NCBI GenBank assembly: GCA_013215465.1
Contig: JABSOW010000005.1
Span: 152,688 to 216,687 of the forward strand
Source of the DNA: Colwellia sp.
Lineage (GTDB): Bacteria; Pseudomonadota; Gammaproteobacteria; Enterobacterales; Alteromonadaceae
Direction: 5' to 3'
DNA length: 64,000 nucleotides
Shown: in pieces, positions 17,129 to 25,701 of the stretch
Layout of the letters: each line of letters opens with the position of its first letter
How positions within the stretch are numbered: position 1 is the stretch's first letter
Position numbers and translations under genes: made by a program
Notes under the pieces: model-generated
Database searches by the model: none
What the model saw: only the letters and a program-made list of their open reading frames with translations
What the model was told of the DNA's origin: nothing

Positions 17129-18151
17129 CTATAAATAGATAGTTTCTCTCCTTTGACTACTTAACAGCACTAGTTCGATAATTTTCATTACCTGCACCGC
17201 TTCATTTGCGCTTACCGGTAGTGGTGTTTTGGTGTTAATTGCTTGCGCTATTTCAGTATAGTACTGACCATAATTACCTACTTCGGTCGCAACAGGCTCA
17301 TTACTTGATTCAGTCAACAATACCCCATACTGGCTTTCTTTTTCCCGGCCAAACTCCATTGAACTAGGTTTTAGGCCATCTTTAAGTTGCTGCTCTTGTG
17401 GGTCTACGCCATGTTTTACAAAGCGTGCTTTGGTGCCTTGAATATTAAAACGTTGTTTTTCGCCGGCAGCATAAGGGCTAGAAGATAAAATAACCTCAAA
17501 GCGCTGATAATGAAGTTGCACATTAAAATAGTCGATAGCTTCAGCATTATCCCGTAACGCTAAGCACTTACCAGTAACAGCATGAGGTAATCCGAACAGC
17601 ACCAGTACTTGATCAACTAAGTGAGAGCCTAAGTCATGCCAAACGCCAGTGCCATTACCTTTATTTTCTTTCCACTTTTGACCAACCACAGGACGAAAAC
17701 GGTCAAAGTGCGACTCAAAGACTTTAATTTCTCCTAACACTTTATTATGAAGTAATTTTTTTACCGTTAAAAAATCGCCATCCCAACGTCGATTATGAAA
17801 AACAGATAAGAGCAGTGATTTTTCTTCAGCTAGAGCCGCTAACTGCTCGGCCTCGGCTTGCGTAACTGTTATTGGCTTTTCGACAATGACATGTATATTG
17901 TTTTCTAGGCATAGTTTAGCTAAAGAAAAGTGCACATCGTTAGGTGCGGTAATCACCACCAAATCAACCTTTTCACTGGTAATTAAGGTCTCGGGTGTGG
18001 AAAAAATAAGGGGCTCTGCATCATAGCTGGCGATACTTTCAGGGCTACGAGTACTGATGGCGGAAAATTCAAAATCATTTGACGAACAAATAAAAGGTAA
18101 ATGGAATGTTTTTGCGGAAAATCCATGTCCAATAATGCCTACTTTAATCAT
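17129..18151 (-). CDS. Gfo/Idh/MocA family oxidoreductase
   Basis: The 340-residue enzyme has an N-terminal Rossmann fold with the dinucleotide motif VGIIGHGFSAKTF (residues 4-16) and the family signature VEKPIT (about 92-97), which contributes the catalytic lysine. The C-terminal alpha/beta domain carries GTGVWHDLGSHLVDQ (about 167-181), holding the usual Asp and His. It would oxidise or reduce a sugar, cyclitol or similar polyol with NAD(P). It is the most distal gene of a minus-strand set with the DUF6445, SapC and halogenase-like genes, and the MFS sugar porter lies nearby. This supports a sugar-related role, but the exact substrate is unknown. Confidence 0.88.
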   Translation of the reverse strand: MIKVGIIGHGFSAKTFHLPFICSSNDFEFSAISTRSPESIASYDAEPLIFSTPETLITSEKVDLVVITAPNDVHFSLAKLCLENNIHVIVEKPITVTQAEAEQLAALAEEKSLLLSVFHNRRWDGDFLTVKKLLHNKVLGEIKVFESHFDRFRPVVGQKWKENKGNGTGVWHDLGSHLVDQVLVLFGLPHAVTGKCLALRDNAEAIDYFNVQLHYQRFEVILSSSPYAAGEKQRFNIQGTKARFVKHGVDPQEQQLKDGLKPSSMEFGREKESQYGVLLTESSNEPVATEVGNYGQYYTEIAQAINTKTPLPVSANEAVQVMKIIELVLLSSQRRETIYL

Positions 18152-18197
18152 AATTCACTCTGTTAAGTTTTTATTAATAATTGCTTGGGATCGCTTG

Positions 18198-18911
18198 CTA
18201 AGAAATACAGACAAAGCTACTAATAGTTAAGCGGCCTTTACGTGGATCACTAGATAAGCCATGTTGTGGCTGAATATTACCCGAATGTAGTAAGTTACTA
18301 GGATAAATTACCACTCTGTTGTTACGTGCATCAATGCCATGTATACGTTCAAATAACGATGAGTCATTGGCAATATAAGCAGGGCTCTGATGAAGATTCG
18401 CTGCTTTGGCTTGTTGTTTTAATAGTGTTGCGTATTGGGGAAAACGCGTTGTGGTTATCCGTTCATGCCCTGTTTTTTTATGACGATAAAAAGCGGTGCC
18501 ACCATGTTTAACATCACATAAATAATGAACTAGCGCGAATTGATTATCTGCTGTGCTATCAAAATGCGGCAACATTTGAATAGGGCGAAGTTGCTTTGGC
18601 GGTGTGGTCGAAATAGAAAAGGCAGACAAGATGGTTTTTGCCGCTACGGCATCTTTAAGCTGATAAGTATTTTTTAATAAGTCGAATAATTGCCGACCAA
18701 TCAGTTCACCATAACTTGCTGGTACAGGCTTTCTGATACCAGGATAGTAATCACTGGGCTGAGCATAGTAAGGGTTATCGTCACCAGCAAGTGACATCAG
18801 CGCGTCAGGCTCAGTGACAAAATTATCTATTATTAAAATAGGCGTATTTTCTTGACCAATAAAAAGCACTTCAATATTATTTTCTATATTTATCTTCATC
18901 GACAAAATCAC
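18198..18911 (-). CDS. DUF6445 family protein (putative dioxygenase-like fold)
   Basis: The protein of about 233-237 residues resembles the DUF6445 family, commonly next to SapC and tryptophan-halogenase-like genes in Alteromonadales and Caulobacterales. Its core reads like a 2-oxoglutarate/Fe(II) dioxygenase. MLPHFDSTADNQFALVHYL near residues 113-131 supplies an H-x-D pair, HGGTAFYRHK follows, and a distal RVVIYPSNLLHSG near 198-210 could supply the second His and an anchoring Arg. No such activity has been shown to my knowledge. The first codon is GTG one base after the SapC stop, allowing translational coupling. An ATG four codons later is the alternative start. Confidence 0.72.
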   Translation of the reverse strand: MILSMKINIENNIEVLFIGQENTPILIIDNFVTEPDALMSLAGDDNPYYAQPSDYYPGIRKPVPASYGELIGRQLFDLLKNTYQLKDAVAAKTILSAFSISTTPPKQLRPIQMLPHFDSTADNQFALVHYLCDVKHGGTAFYRHKKTGHERITTTRFPQYATLLKQQAKAANLHQSPAYIANDSSLFERIHGIDARNNRVVIYPSNLLHSGNIQPQHGLSSDPRKGRLTISSFVCIS

Positions 18912-18912
18912 T

Positions 18913-19638
18913 TTAGCTGCTTAAGCGCTGATTTTTTTTATCAATCAGCGAATACATTTGTCCTACTGAAATCACCATGGCATATATTGCGGATAGATAG
19001 TTATTTTCATGCAATTGACTGAGCTGTGCGCCGCTCAGTTTAGCTAAAGTTTCTTGTTTAATGGTGTATAAGCCATTTAAGCGAGTCGACTCATCATTAA
19101 CAAACTTAATTTCTATCGCCATAGACTCCAATAAGTCCATCGATAATAACATCTCGATAAATACCTTGTTTTCACTTTCGCCTTTTAGCAGCTCCGCCAA
19201 TTTTGCTTTGGCTTCTTGTAAATAATCACTTTCTGCACCGTTGTCATGATAAATTCGCTCACCTTGGTCGCCGACACTTGGGCTTTCTACATCTAAACAA
19301 ACTACGTATTGTGGTGTTTGCTCTGCCGTCCCTTTTACGGCGTCATTACCTAAAAAGAAAGGTTGTCTTCTTACTTGTAGTGGCACGTAAACGGCTTGCC
19401 ATTTATCTTGAGCCCAAAATAGGTTTTCTCCGGCTTGAAAGCCTAGCATAGCAGAGCAGACAAATTGGCCAGTATCGCCATTTTTAGCGAGTACAATAGG
19501 GTAATGGGTTGCCAAATGGACAAACTCAGCTACTACCGCAGGCGCTAGATGCATAGTGGCGCCATGTGCTTCTATTTTGTTAACATCTATTTTAATGTTT
19601 CTATGGTTAATATTATCTATTGCCACTAATTTGCTCAT
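18913..19638 (-). CDS. SapC family protein
   Basis: This 241-residue soluble protein matches the SapC family, named after a Campylobacter surface-array gene but mostly found next to TBDTs and tryptophan-halogenase-like genes. Seen here are the family segments FVHLATHYPIVLAK (about 41-54), CSAMLGFQAGENLFW and a YVPLQVRRQPFFLG motif (about 84-97). A late LNGLYTIKQETLAKLS stretch follows. There is no signal peptide or catalytic motif, and the biochemical role is unknown. It is immediately downstream of the halogenase-like gene and upstream of the DUF6445 gene. That order is itself the best evidence that the three act together. Confidence 0.88.
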   Translation of the reverse strand: MSKLVAIDNINHRNIKIDVNKIEAHGATMHLAPAVVAEFVHLATHYPIVLAKNGDTGQFVCSAMLGFQAGENLFWAQDKWQAVYVPLQVRRQPFFLGNDAVKGTAEQTPQYVVCLDVESPSVGDQGERIYHDNGAESDYLQEAKAKLAELLKGESENKVFIEMLLSMDLLESMAIEIKFVNDESTRLNGLYTIKQETLAKLSGAQLSQLHENNYLSAIYAMVISVGQMYSLIDKKNQRLSS

Positions 19639-19676
19639 AGTTGTCTCTTTGTCATTATTATTTTAAGGGGGATAGC

Positions 19677-21233
19677 CTACAATGCGGCGAAACCATATTG
19701 TTTAATTTTATCTAATAATTCTCTATTACTGGGTAATTGTTGTAACGCTTGCTGGATCATTTTTTCAGTCATTGAAAATTGCTTATTAGCAAAATCCCAA
19801 TCGTTCAATAAATGTGGTGACAGTGTATAGTCACTTTTAAAGCCCATGCCATACAGAACATATTGATAACTTGCCGCGGGAAATACTTCGTTATTACTGG
19901 TGAAATCAAAATCAGCTGGTGAGCGGTAGCGCCATAACTCCATCATTTCTTGTAAACTTTCAGGAATAGATTGGGGGTCTCTATTATCACTCCAAAATTT
20001 ATTATCGGTCCGTTTACTTAACAGGTAATGTAACTTTAAGAAGTCGATAATTTTTTGCCAGCGATATAAAAAGGTTTCATTGAAACGCTTCGCCACAACA
20101 TTCATAACCTGTCGCGTTTGTGGCAGTTGCTCGCAAATAAATTCAGCAGACAATTCTACTAACACTAACGCTGACGCTTCAAGTGGCTCTAAAAACCCCG
20201 CTGATAGTCCTACGGCAACACAGTTTTTATGCCAAAACTTTTCTCGGTGACCACTATGGATGGGTATTTTACGAATAGATAAGTCTTTGATTGCCGGCCC
20301 TACATAGTCAGCCAAGCGTTGTGTTGCTTCATCTTCACTGGTGTGATTACTTGAATACACATGGCCAACGCCACGTCTATGATGCAAGCCGATATCCCAA
20401 ATCCAACCGGCTTCTTGCGCGGTTGAAATAGTATGAGAAGCAATAGGAGCATTTTCATCTTCATAGGGGACTTGCACGGCTAGCGCATTATCAATAAATA
20501 AAACGTCATTACACTCAATAAAAGGAATTTGGTAATGCTTACCGAGTAATATTGAAGCAAAGCCGGTGCAGTCAACAAATAAGTCACCACTTATCTTGCC
20601 GCTTTTTACCGTAGCTACTGACGCTATATCACCATTATCATGATTAATCACGTCGACAACATCATCGACTACATGAGTGATGCCTAATTTTTCCAGACAA
20701 TGTTTTTGTAAAAACTTGGAAAATTTTCCTGAGTCTAAATGATAGGCATAATTAGCAATGTCACGGTATTCTCCGCTCCGTATCGTTTTAGGCGCGAGAC
20801 CTTGTTCACAAATACTTTCTTGAAAACACACCGCATTAGAAAATGAAGTGCCGGCATTTTTTCCTTGTTGCCTAGCATGCCAATAGGGAGATAAATCGCC
20901 TTTGATAAAACCTTGTGGCAAAACTAAGGGATGATAATAAAAGTCGTTGTCTGAGCCGTCAACCCAGCGAGCAAACTTTGCCCCTTGTTTAAACGAGGCA
21001 TCGCATTCACGAATAAAGTCAGTTTCTCTAATACCTAAGGCGATTAAGGTTTTTCGCATCGTCGGCCAAGTGCCTTCACCAACATTAATTGTTGGCACTT
21101 TTGCCGACTCAACTAATATTACCTTTATATTTGTTGTTGAATTTGACTGATGTTTCGCCGCTATTCGCCCTGCTGTTATCCAGCCAGCGGTGCCGCCACC
21201 AACAACTACTACGGTTTTTATCGCGTTACTCAT
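19677..21233 (-). CDS. Tryptophan-halogenase-like flavin-dependent enzyme
   Basis: This 518-residue flavoprotein belongs to the PrnA/RebH-like halogenases. Visible are the FAD motif VVVGGGTAGWITA (residues 9-21), the FKQGAKF segment carrying the presumed catalytic lysine K82, and a WIWDIG version (277-282) of the WxWxIP halogenase signature. GFLEPLEAS (346-354) places the conserved glutamate. With reduced flavin, oxygen and halide it could halogenate an aromatic substrate. The IP of the signature is replaced by IG, and the natural substrate of such TBDT-linked homologues is not established. It heads the SapC-DUF6445-Gfo/Idh set and follows the terminator of the STN-type TBDT gene. No flavin reductase gene is adjacent. 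Confidence 0.9.
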   Translation of the reverse strand: MSNAIKTVVVVGGGTAGWITAGRIAAKHQSNSTTNIKVILVESAKVPTINVGEGTWPTMRKTLIALGIRETDFIRECDASFKQGAKFARWVDGSDNDFYYHPLVLPQGFIKGDLSPYWHARQQGKNAGTSFSNAVCFQESICEQGLAPKTIRSGEYRDIANYAYHLDSGKFSKFLQKHCLEKLGITHVVDDVVDVINHDNGDIASVATVKSGKISGDLFVDCTGFASILLGKHYQIPFIECNDVLFIDNALAVQVPYEDENAPIASHTISTAQEAGWIWDIGLHHRRGVGHVYSSNHTSEDEATQRLADYVGPAIKDLSIRKIPIHSGHREKFWHKNCVAVGLSAGFLEPLEASALVLVELSAEFICEQLPQTRQVMNVVAKRFNETFLYRWQKIIDFLKLHYLLSKRTDNKFWSDNRDPQSIPESLQEMMELWRYRSPADFDFTSNNEVFPAASYQYVLYGMGFKSDYTLSPHLLNDWDFANKQFSMTEKMIQQALQQLPSNRELLDKIKQYGFAAL

Positions 21234-21303
21234 ATTAGTCTGCCTACAATAATAAATTTAATGCAATGAATTGAAACTATATAAATTCATACAAAAACAA
21301 ATT

Positions 21304-21335
21304 ATACCAATCGGAGTCATTAATCCATTTGGTAT
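21304..21335. repeat. Short palindromic intergenic motif (ATACCAA/TTGGTAT)
   Basis: The seven-base arms ATACCAA (21304-21310) and TTGGTAT (21329-21335) face each other across 18 bases. Related TTATACCAAT or TTGGTATAA words occur in other intergenic stretches of the window (about 9205, 33438 and 55491). This suggests a small recurrent palindromic element rather than a gene-specific operator. Confidence 0.4.
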
Positions 21336-21377
21336 TAGTAGTAAAGCGCTTTTGTATGAAAAATATCAAGTAGAATA

Positions 21378-21412
21378 AAAGACCTTTACTTCCACAGGAA
21401 GTAAAGGCCTTT
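21378..21412 (-). terminator. Terminator after the STN-type TBDT gene
   Basis: Arms of 16 bases (21378-21393 and 21397-21412) pair with one mismatch around a three-base loop. On the minus strand a TTTTATTC tail follows. This separates the TBDT transcript from the halogenase-like operon, so the latter needs its own promoter or readthrough. Confidence 0.75.
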
Positions 21413-21440
21413 ATTTACTATGTTTTAAAGGCCACAGTAA

Positions 21441-24400
21441 TTAGAAATTACCACGAACACCAAAAGCAAAGCGACGGCCACTGTCTTCAACTAGTAATAG
21501 TTGATTAGCAAAGCGACCACGTTTGTGAACATATTCTTCAGTTAAGTTAATACCTTCAAAGAAAATGGTAATATTATCATTAATATCATAACTACCACTG
21601 GCATCTACTTGCGCATAGTCTTCAACAATAGTGACACCGTCGCCATTTGATTGAGTTAACAATTGCACAAAGCTGTCACGCCAGTTATAGGCTAAACGCA
21701 CTTGTAGAGGTCCATTTTCATAGAAGCCAATTAGGTTGTACGAATCACTTAGCCCTGTTAAAGCAAATACTTGAGTAATATCACTAGGGTCAAGTTCGGC
21801 ATCACTACCTACTAATGTTGCATTAGCGATGATACCAAAGCCGCTATCAAAGGTATGTTGCAGGGCAATTTCCCAACCGTCAACAATAGCTGATTCACTG
21901 TTATTAGGAAAAGTGTTGGTAAATACCGCTGTTGTATCCGCAGCGTCTGGGTTGTCAACATCATTACCGGTTGACGGATCTGTTAATAGGCTACCATCAG
22001 CCAAGGCAAAGGTGATATCTTCAGTGGTGTTAATGATGAAGTTAGCCACATTTTTTCTAAAATAACCGGCAGAAATGTAACTAGCGTCAGCGTAGTACCA
22101 TTCTAGTGATAAATCTACATTATCAGAAGTAAATGGCTTTAATTCAGCGTTACCTGAGCTAGAGGTTAAATTACCACCTTGACGGGTGGTACCAATAACT
22201 GTCACTGGTGACAAGCTATCTAACGTTGGGCGGGTAATCGTTTGCGATGCAGCAAAGCGAGCCACTAAGTCATCGTTAATTTCTAATTTAAGGCTTAAAC
22301 TCGGTAATAATGCTTCATAATCAGTGCTTGTAGAGATTGACTCAGCGGCGCCATAACTTGGTAACATTTCTGTTCTATCAAGAATATTAAGCTCAGTAAC
22401 CGGCTCATCGGTACCATCTATATCTACATCGGTTGCTTCATAACGAAAACCTGTGGTAGCTGATAGTGGCATGCCTGCCAATTCAGTTTCAAAATCAAAT
22501 TCAACATATAATGAAACTGTTTCTTCGGTGATTTCAAATGATTTGTTGCGTTTAACGGCGTCAAAACTGATGTCATTACCATTAGCCGCTGAATAGGCTT
22601 CTAAGAAAGCAAAGTTTGCTTCACCATCATGGGCTAGCCATGAAGTAGGCATACGACCACTACCACTTACGTCACCTAAAAAATCACTACCGGCGTCAAA
22701 TACATATTGTGAAAAAGCCTCCATGTTTGGCTCATCTGGATAACCACAAAACGCACAATGAATACCTTCACCTTCATTATCCCAACGATCAAGCGTTTTG
22801 GTTTCTGACGAGTACATAGCACCAAATTTAACGGCTACTAAGCCACTGTCGCCATCATCAAGCCAAGTACTATCCCAGCGAAATTGATCAACGGTATCTT
22901 CAACCGCCCAGCCACGACGTAACATTACATGGGCTCGACTGTTTGCTGCATCAAGATGGTCTGCAACCCCAGCACCAGGTTGATAGTCTACATGACTAGG
23001 ATCTAAATAAGCCACGCCATCTATTTCTTGTTGACCACTATAAATAGCGGCATTGGCGCTAGCAAACTCACTGGCGTACGGTAAAATGTTACCATCTATT
23101 TGATAACGTACTTGGTTAGCATAACCAATTAATGATAACTGATCGCCTCGGCCATTATTTGCTGCACGTTCGGCACTTGAATGGCTAATATCAAATGTCA
23201 TATTAAAATTGTCATTTACATCCCAATCAAAATTTAAACCTAAGGCACTTGATTCGGTTAAGCGGTCAAATTTCTTCGCATGCATATCTGTTGCTAGACC
23301 CACTTCTTGATATAAATCGATAACCGTACCGTTAGCATCAACCGTTGCGCCAGCAGCATCACCAAAACCTTCAATGTTCGGTGCGGTAAACCAATGACCA
23401 TAAGAGGTGGTATTAGTTTCAACATCAAAGTCTGAATATAAGGCATCAGCAGTTATAATAAGGTTATCAGTAGGTGCATATTGAATCACTAAATTAGCAT
23501 TGGTACGCGTACGTTCTTCAGTGGTAACTTTATGATCATAATTACGTGGCGAAAAAATATTACCGGTATACGCCTGGCCACTTTCTGTTTGTGGGTTAGG
23601 CACTCCAACGTTTTCTAACCAACCATCAGTTTGTGCTTGGTTTAAGCGGGTTTTACGTTCTTGATGTGAGAAGGCAAACAATACCCCTAAACTGTCCTCA
23701 TTGAAGGTATTACTGATTAACGCTGACACTTGCGGTGTGGTTTCTTCACTGTTTTCATCATAAACGCCCTTGACACTACCGGCAAATTTAAAGCCGCTAA
23801 TTGCAAAAGGACGAGCGGTAGATATATTAACGGTAGAACCGATACCACCCGATTGCATGGTTGCTGTAGATGTTTTGTGAACATCTAAACTTTTCACCAG
23901 ATCTGAAGAAATAGTATCAAAGCTAAAAGCACGACTTTGGTTTTCTGAAGCCATTTGACGACCGTTTACCAATACCGTATTAAATTGCGGACCAAATCCA
24001 CGGACAGTGATTAATTGCCCTTCGCCGCCTGAACGATCAATTGAAACACCAGTGATGCGTTGTAATGACTCTGCTAAGTTAGTATCAGGAAATTTACCAA
24101 TATCTTCAGCGGAAATAGAATCTACTACGCCACCAGCTTCTCTTTTGGCATCCATGGCACGACCTAACGCACCTCTAATTCCCCTAACTTCAATAATTTC
24201 TGTTTCTTGTGTTTCAGTTTCAGCCACTGCAGGTAAGGCTGCAACTGTGCTAAGTACTAGTAGTACCGCACTTGAAACTTTATTTTTTTTATAATTAGCC
24301 ATGTCGTTATTTCTCTCAAAACTTGGATCTATTAAAATAGATAACTGCCCACTTTCGCTAATATCAGTTTTCAAGCCTGTATTTTTAAGCATCAATTGCA

Positions 24401-24749
24401 GTGCTTTCATAATTGAATACTGTCCAGATACTGGATTAGTTTGCTTTCCTTCCATTTTATCTAATGGGAAAAGCAAGGTTATATCCGCTTGCTCGGCAAA
24501 ATTTATTAGTGATAAGTCGGCCCTTTGTCTGGGAATATTAAACTGCACTTTTTCAACTCTTTCTTGTGCGATAACCCAACCGCTTGATAGGCTAAAAATC
24601 AGCATAAAAGATAAGAACTGTAAATGTAACTTTTGATATTCCGAGTGTATAGATTTTCGCCATACACTAAACAAAGACGACTGGCCTTTTATTTTCCACC
24701 ATAACTTTTTTTTAATTTTTAAAATTAAATTTTTTGGATGATTAATCAT
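21441..24749 (-). CDS. STN-domain TonB-dependent receptor with internal second signal peptide
   Basis: This 1102-residue outer-membrane receptor is built as follows. An unusually long basic leader and signal peptide (cleavage about A61) comes first, then an STN signalling domain (about 65-145), then Met150 opening a second complete signal peptide (150-176, ending PAVAET). A TonB-box-like EIIEVRG, a plug (VDSISAEDIGKFPDTNLAE, GGIGSTVNIS) and a barrel ending in a terminal Phe follow. STN domains pass the ligand signal to a FecR anti-sigma, and the divergent ECF-FecR pair is the obvious partner. The plug and barrel resemble large glycan-type receptors of Alteromonadales. The start has only a weak ribosome-binding site, whereas Met150 has a better one. 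The internal signal peptide is the odd feature. Confidence 0.92.
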   Translation of the reverse strand: MINHPKNLILKIKKKLWWKIKGQSSLFSVWRKSIHSEYQKLHLQFLSFMLIFSLSSGWVIAQERVEKVQFNIPRQRADLSLINFAEQADITLLFPLDKMEGKQTNPVSGQYSIMKALQLMLKNTGLKTDISESGQLSILIDPSFERNNDMANYKKNKVSSAVLLVLSTVAALPAVAETETQETEIIEVRGIRGALGRAMDAKREAGGVVDSISAEDIGKFPDTNLAESLQRITGVSIDRSGGEGQLITVRGFGPQFNTVLVNGRQMASENQSRAFSFDTISSDLVKSLDVHKTSTATMQSGGIGSTVNISTARPFAISGFKFAGSVKGVYDENSEETTPQVSALISNTFNEDSLGVLFAFSHQERKTRLNQAQTDGWLENVGVPNPQTESGQAYTGNIFSPRNYDHKVTTEERTRTNANLVIQYAPTDNLIITADALYSDFDVETNTTSYGHWFTAPNIEGFGDAAGATVDANGTVIDLYQEVGLATDMHAKKFDRLTESSALGLNFDWDVNDNFNMTFDISHSSAERAANNGRGDQLSLIGYANQVRYQIDGNILPYASEFASANAAIYSGQQEIDGVAYLDPSHVDYQPGAGVADHLDAANSRAHVMLRRGWAVEDTVDQFRWDSTWLDDGDSGLVAVKFGAMYSSETKTLDRWDNEGEGIHCAFCGYPDEPNMEAFSQYVFDAGSDFLGDVSGSGRMPTSWLAHDGEANFAFLEAYSAANGNDISFDAVKRNKSFEITEETVSLYVEFDFETELAGMPLSATTGFRYEATDVDIDGTDEPVTELNILDRTEMLPSYGAAESISTSTDYEALLPSLSLKLEINDDLVARFAASQTITRPTLDSLSPVTVIGTTRQGGNLTSSSGNAELKPFTSDNVDLSLEWYYADASYISAGYFRKNVANFIINTTEDITFALADGSLLTDPSTGNDVDNPDAADTTAVFTNTFPNNSESAIVDGWEIALQHTFDSGFGIIANATLVGSDAELDPSDITQVFALTGLSDSYNLIGFYENGPLQVRLAYNWRDSFVQLLTQSNGDGVTIVEDYAQVDASGSYDINDNITIFFEGINLTEEYVHKRGRFANQLLLVEDSGRRFAFGVRGNF
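24300..24317 (-). promoter_or_regulatory. Internal ribosome-binding site and start codon within the STN-TBDT
   Basis: On the minus strand GAGAG (complement of 24313-24317) lies ten bases before an in-frame ATG (24300-24302, Met150). A typical signal peptide with n-, h- and c-regions follows it directly. This is a better initiation site than the annotated start of the long frame, and would give a receptor without STN domain. Confidence 0.6.
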
Positions 24750-25128
24750 GTTTTATTTTAATGCTGCCTTTATACTTATGTTTTTTAATATTTGTTTTTA
24801 AGTATGAATCGATAGGGTATTACTTTTGTTTTTAAGTTAACTAATTGTTATATTTAAATAATAATTACAATTAGTGACTAGTGCTCAATGATGTTTAATC
24901 TAAATAAATTATTATTATAAAAAACCTTATTACACTTATCCTGTTGATTACAAGCTTTTCACGTTGTCCACCATTTTAATCATTGCCAGTAAAACAATAA
25001 TAGCTTGAAAATGAACTAAAATTAATTCTAATTATACTGGTGGATTTTTATAGCTCAATCGTCCTGTTAATATGCGAGTTAAATTGTTAGCTCGATTAAA
25101 AAATATTATAGCTATTGAGTGGGGCTTA
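24750..25128. other. Divergent control region between STN-TBDT and ECF sigma gene
   Basis: This very AT-rich stretch must carry promoters in both directions. I cannot assign an ECF-type promoter by eye, and I see no Fur box. No gene or repeat is supported here. Confidence 0.4.
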
Positions 25129-25701
25129 ATGTCAAAAGATACCTTATTTTATAAAGCATATTTAACCTCGAGAGAAAGTCTTTCACGGTTAGTTTCCCGT
25201 ATTGTGCCACCACATGAAATTGAAGATATTGTTCAAGAAACTTATGTTCGTATTTGCCAAATAGAAAATAAAGAAGGCATCAACTCTCCTAAATCTTTTA
25301 TGCATAAAACAGCGCGAAATTTGGCGTTAGATTATCAAAAGCAAGCCAATGTTAGACTTGTTGAGGGTGTCGAAAACATGGAAGCCTTAGAACAATTATT
25401 GTCAAATCATGATAAAGATGAAATGTATGAAAATGCCTTAACCAACAATGAGTTTTCTCATTTTTGTGAAGCTGTTAGGTTATTACCCGTTCAATGCCGT
25501 AAAGTATTTGTGTTAAAAAAAGTTTATGGTTATTCGCAGCGAGAAATCGCTGTTCAATTAAATATTAGTGAAAGTACTGTGGAAAAACATATATCAACTG
25601 GCATGAAACGTTGCACATTGTTTATGCGTAAAACGCAAAATACAGTGATTAAAAAAAGTGGCGCATCTTCGCATGCTGTAACAGGAGGCACTTATGAGTA
25701 A
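25129..25701 (+). CDS. ECF sigma factor, FecI-like
   Basis: The product (190 residues from this start) has the region 2 segment PPHEIEDIVQETYVRICQ and AFMHKTARNLALDY-like core-binding helices. Region 4 (LLPVQCRKVFVLKKVYGYSQREIA) contains the helix-turn-helix STVEKHI used for -35 recognition. It belongs with iron- and glycan-type FecI sigma factors. The frame is open from 25072, but the ATG at 25129 is preceded by GTGGGG six bases away and starts the family-typical region, so I use it. The end overlaps the FecR gene by eight bases, implying translational coupling. It should activate the divergent TBDT. Confidence 0.9.
   Translation: MSKDTLFYKAYLTSRESLSRLVSRIVPPHEIEDIVQETYVRICQIENKEGINSPKSFMHKTARNLALDYQKQANVRLVEGVENMEALEQLLSNHDKDEMYENALTNNEFSHFCEAVRLLPVQCRKVFVLKKVYGYSQREIAVQLNISESTVEKHISTGMKRCTLFMRKTQNTVIKKSGASSHAVTGGTYE

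Noticed and set aside
24007..24636. Two open frames on the plus strand inside the STN-TBDT gene
   Set aside because: They lie opposite a well-supported coding frame, have serine-rich composition typical of antisense shadows, and lack ribosome-binding sites.
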